Source of the DNA: Dyadobacter sp. SG02
Lineage (GTDB): Bacteria > Bacteroidota > Bacteroidia > Cytophagales > Spirosomataceae
DNA: 64,000 bases
Direction of reading: 5' to 3'
Assembly: GCF_900109045.1 (NCBI RefSeq)
Contig: NZ_FNYL01000015.1
Span: 124,001-188,000, forward strand
Shown here piece by piece: positions 61,626-64,000 of the stretch (positions within the stretch are counted from its first letter, which is position 1; each line of letters starts with the position of its first letter). The notes under the pieces are model-generated. The model was given only the letters and a program-made list of their open reading frames with translations, was not told where the DNA came from and made no database searches. The position numbers and the translations under genes are program-made.

Positions 61626-63999
61626 AAGTACTGCCCCGCCCGGGTTCGCTGGCAATAGCAATGCTGCCATGAATGTAATCGAGCATGGTATGGATCAGCA
61701 GGCTGCCAGTACCGCGGTTGCCGGACTGCCTGTCGCGGCTCATAAACAGGGCAATCTGCTCATCGGTAAGCCCCTGGCCGGTGTCGGTGATTGCGATCAG
61801 CAGCTGCCCGCCTTCCTCCCGGCATGAGAGCGTGATTTCCCCGTCGGTCGTGTTTTTATTGGCATTGTCGATCAAGTTACGGATGATGACCGAAAGGATC
61901 TGATAATCCGAAACACATTCCAGGTCGGTGTGTACGATCGTGAGCCGGTTATGGTTTACTTTAAAAAGCTCCTTGTACAGCGACGCGATTTCTTCGAACA
62001 ATGCATTCAGCGGAAACAGGTTTTGGCTGATCTTGAACCCCCGCTGCTGGGTACTGATCCACATGAAAAACTGTTCGGTAAAGCCCAGCAGGTTTTGCGT
62101 GCCCATATGCAGGTCGCCCAGGTAGGCATCCAGGTCCGAGGGCGTGAGACGTGTGTGGTTTTTCAAGAGGTTACCACTAATGAGCGAAATAAACCGCAGC
62201 GGCGAGCGCATATCGTGGAGTACCATCGTGATCACGTGGTCTTTGAACCGGTTGCTTTCCAGCAATGCCATTTCCGATTTGGCCAGGTCGTCCACCGCGC
62301 TTTTCAGCTCCCGAGTTCGTGCCGAAATGACGTTTTCCAGCTCCTGTGCCTCTTTTTGCAGCTTGGTAAGCCTTCTTTTAAATAACAAATAACCAATCCC
62401 CACCGACACGCAAATGCATAGCACGTAAAACCACCACGTGTTATAGAACCACGGACGCACCTCGACAGGCAACACAAACTGGCCCGCGCTGTCGGGAATA
62501 TGCGCGCCATTCCGCCGCACGAGAAGCTTGTAATCCCCCGGCGGAAGACTGGCGATCGTTACCAGCCCGTTCTTCTCCACTTTGTGCCAGTCGGCATCCA
62601 GCCCGGCGACCTGGTATTCGAGGTCCAGATTTTCCGGATTGCCGAAATAGGGCGACGAAACCTGGACGGATAAGCGCTTGAAATCGGGCGAAAGGGTAAT
62701 GCCGCTCGCATTAAGCGTAACCGGCCTGCCTTTCACAGCCAGACTATCGGCAAAAATACCCCGATCGGGGTAGTAGAGTTTGAGTTTATGCGGGTAAAGC
62801 CACACAAGCCCTTTCATCGACGGGAGTGATAACAGGCTGTCTTTCAACCACAGGTAAGAAGGGTCGCAGCCTCCGTTGAACTCGTTGGTTGGCAGACCGT
62901 CGGTGCGGTCGAAACGGAAGAAATTGACCTTGTCCTGCCGCCTTTCCGCATAGGCCTGCAATTCGGATTTCTTCACTTTGAACAGCCCATTGTTGCTCGG
63001 TAGCCAGAAAAACCCGCGCCCATCTTCGATAAAGGAATGGACGGTCGTAAGCGCCTGTCTCGGCCCGGCCGGCATGCGGTAGAGCTTCTTGTTATGCATG
63101 AGGTAAAACCCCTTCCCGTAAGTCGAAATCCATATCTTATTGGCTGCTTCCACGTGCAGGGTCCGTATCGGCATCGCTTCCAGCACCGATTTGTCGACAC
63201 GGTTGCGTTCATAATCATACCATTTCAGCCCTTTTTCGGTGCAAACCAGGAAATAGGACGGCCGGATCTGCTTCGCGAACAGGATGTTGGTCTTCTGGGG
63301 AAATTCCTTGAACCCGACGGCTTTGTCATTCACCAGTTTCCCAAATCCCCTGGCCGACGCGAAGAAATATTGCCCCTCGCCGGCCGTACTCATATGGATT
63401 ACCGCGCTTTCGGACCCTACGATCTGGCTCCGGCCGCTCGCTATGTCCAGCTTGCGGAGCTTGTAATTTTGCTCGTAATACAGCTGGCCGTTGCCAGGCG
63501 CAAAAAGCCAGGCAGTAATACCGGGTTCGATGGGTAATTGCCGCGGTGGCTGATTCATCGAAATCAGCGTATTTCTCACGATCAGGGCGTCGTCGCCCGC
63601 TTTCGCCTGCGCGTAAAGGCTCTGATCGAGGACGGGTGCCGGAAATGGCGGTGCGACGAATATCTTTTTCTGCACGACAAACAGCCCGTCGGTCGTAGAA
63701 CCGAGGTAATATGCCTGCTGTTCGGGCAAATAGCGGACGCAATTCAAAAACGGCACATGAATGCCTTCCAGTTCGATGCCGGAATCGAGGCGCCCGTTGC
63801 GGAGCGTGACTTTGTAGAGCGTTTCGCCCGCATAGGCGTAAAAGCCTTCAGGGCAAGGAAAAGTAAGAAAGTTTCCCGCCAGAAAACCGGCATTGGAAGC
63901 CAGCGGCCCGGCAATGGATGTGTAACGGGGCAACGGAAGACCGTTTTTCCAGGCTTCTACACGGTTGCCCGGCAGAATGCAGGCCAGAAACTGCCCGGC
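61552..63999 (-). CDS. Propeller/Y_Y_Y-type sensor histidine kinase, N-terminus cut by window edge
   Basis: The frame is open to the right edge, leaving 815 residues visible. The visible N-terminal part is beta-propeller (repeat units of the reg_prop type, such as FIEDGRGFFWLPSNNGLFKV), followed by a Y_Y_Y domain (LEYQVAGLDADWHKV), one membrane helix near 585 (YVLCICVSVGIGYLLF) and a HisKA/ATPase core. The phosphorylated His is in LHDMRSP, with NLIDNANKN, DTGQGL and a GTGSLLIH lid. No receiver or AraC domain is fused at the C-terminus, unlike many hybrid members. The input probably senses carbohydrates or cell-wall material in the periplasm. It is convergent with three LuxR regulators. Confidence 0.92.
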   Translation of the reverse strand, partial: AGQFLACILPGNRVEAWKNGLPLPRYTSIAGPLASNAGFLAGNFLTFPCPEGFYAYAGETLYKVTLRNGRLDSGIELEGIHVPFLNCVRYLPEQQAYYLGSTTDGLFVVQKKIFVAPPFPAPVLDQSLYAQAKAGDDALIVRNTLISMNQPPRQLPIEPGITAWLFAPGNGQLYYEQNYKLRKLDIASGRSQIVGSESAVIHMSTAGEGQYFFASARGFGKLVNDKAVGFKEFPQKTNILFAKQIRPSYFLVCTEKGLKWYDYERNRVDKSVLEAMPIRTLHVEAANKIWISTYGKGFYLMHNKKLYRMPAGPRQALTTVHSFIEDGRGFFWLPSNNGLFKVKKSELQAYAERRQDKVNFFRFDRTDGLPTNEFNGGCDPSYLWLKDSLLSLPSMKGLVWLYPHKLKLYYPDRGIFADSLAVKGRPVTLNASGITLSPDFKRLSVQVSSPYFGNPENLDLEYQVAGLDADWHKVEKNGLVTIASLPPGDYKLLVRRNGAHIPDSAGQFVLPVEVRPWFYNTWWFYVLCICVSVGIGYLLFKRRLTKLQKEAQELENVISARTRELKSAVDDLAKSEMALLESNRFKDHVITMVLHDMRSPLRFISLISGNLLKNHTRLTPSDLDAYLGDLHMGTQNLLGFTEQFFMWISTQQRGFKISQNLFPLNALFEEIASLYKELFKVNHNRLTIVHTDLECVSDYQILSVIIRNLIDNANKNTTDGEITLSCREEGGQLLIAITDTGQGLTDEQIALFMSRDRQSGNRGTGSLLIHTMLDYIHGSIAIASEPGRGSTFTIHLQNLHQFDTSWQDGSVPAGS

Positions 64000-64000
64000 A

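Overview
The window looks like a chromosomal segment of a Bacteroidota bacterium, most likely a Cytophagales member of the Dyadobacter/Spirosoma type. This is inference from several signs. Promoter -7 boxes match TAnnTTTG. There is a type IX secretion C-terminal sorting domain, an abundance of SusC-free but typical Bacteroidota families (FtsX-like 780-residue permeases, Y_Y_Y/propeller hybrid sensors, Nudix-type NrtR regulators, Tat-exported Gfo/Idh oxidoreductases), and few Shine-Dalgarno sequences. No rRNA, tRNA, prophage, insertion sequence or CRISPR array was seen.

Region 1 (1-22.2 kb) is the standout: a compact biosynthetic locus. Two iterative type I polyketide/PUFA-like megasynthases carry nitronate-monooxygenase-type ER, KS, AT, tandem ACPs and KR on the first, and KS, AT, DH and a fused phosphopantetheinyl transferase on the second. 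A free ACP and an alpha/beta hydrolase follow. Then comes a ~620-bp array of 85-bp palindromic repeats, two tandem GT1 glycosyltransferases and three tandem PapA/condensation-like acyltransferases, all on the + strand with overlapping or nearly touching genes within each block. A convergent pair of ABC half-transporters with complementary degenerate motifs (a heterodimeric exporter) closes the locus. The gene logic suggests a reduced acyl chain that is glycosylated, multiply O-acylated and exported. The product is not known from the sequence.

Region 2 (22.3-28.4 kb) holds a secreted sulfatase, dihydrolipoyl dehydrogenase, an NAD-dependent epimerase, an AraC regulator and a CDF-like cation transporter with altered ligand positions. 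Region 3 (28.6-35.1 kb) has a tightly overlapping three-gene module (anchored small protein, seven-helix membrane protein, HisKA_3 kinase), a secreted propeller protein with a Tat-type oxidoreductase, a lipoprotein and an orphan LuxR-type regulator. Region 4 (35.3-43.8 kb) has an L,D-transpeptidase lipoprotein and a TetR-RND-OMF efflux operon with a recognisable shared operator.

Region 5 (43.9-50.0 kb) has an unknown secreted protein, rpiA, a small membrane protein, an old-yellow-enzyme reductase and an ECF42-type sigma factor operon with YCII and AhpD-like partners. Region 6 (50.1-56.1 kb) has a T9SS-exported leucine-rich-repeat protein, an Rrf2 regulator with flavohemoglobin sharing a near-perfect operator, a divergent DoxX/HxlR pair with a palindromic operator, and a GT39-type membrane glycosyltransferase. 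Region 7 (56.2-64.0 kb) has an FtsX-type permease, an NrtR-type regulator, three LuxR-family response regulators (two with non-phosphorylatable receivers) and a convergent propeller sensor kinase cut by the window edge.

Both window edges cut genes: the first megasynthase lacks its N-terminus and the last kinase lacks its N-terminus. Motif positions and alignments were judged by eye. No database search or structure prediction was run.
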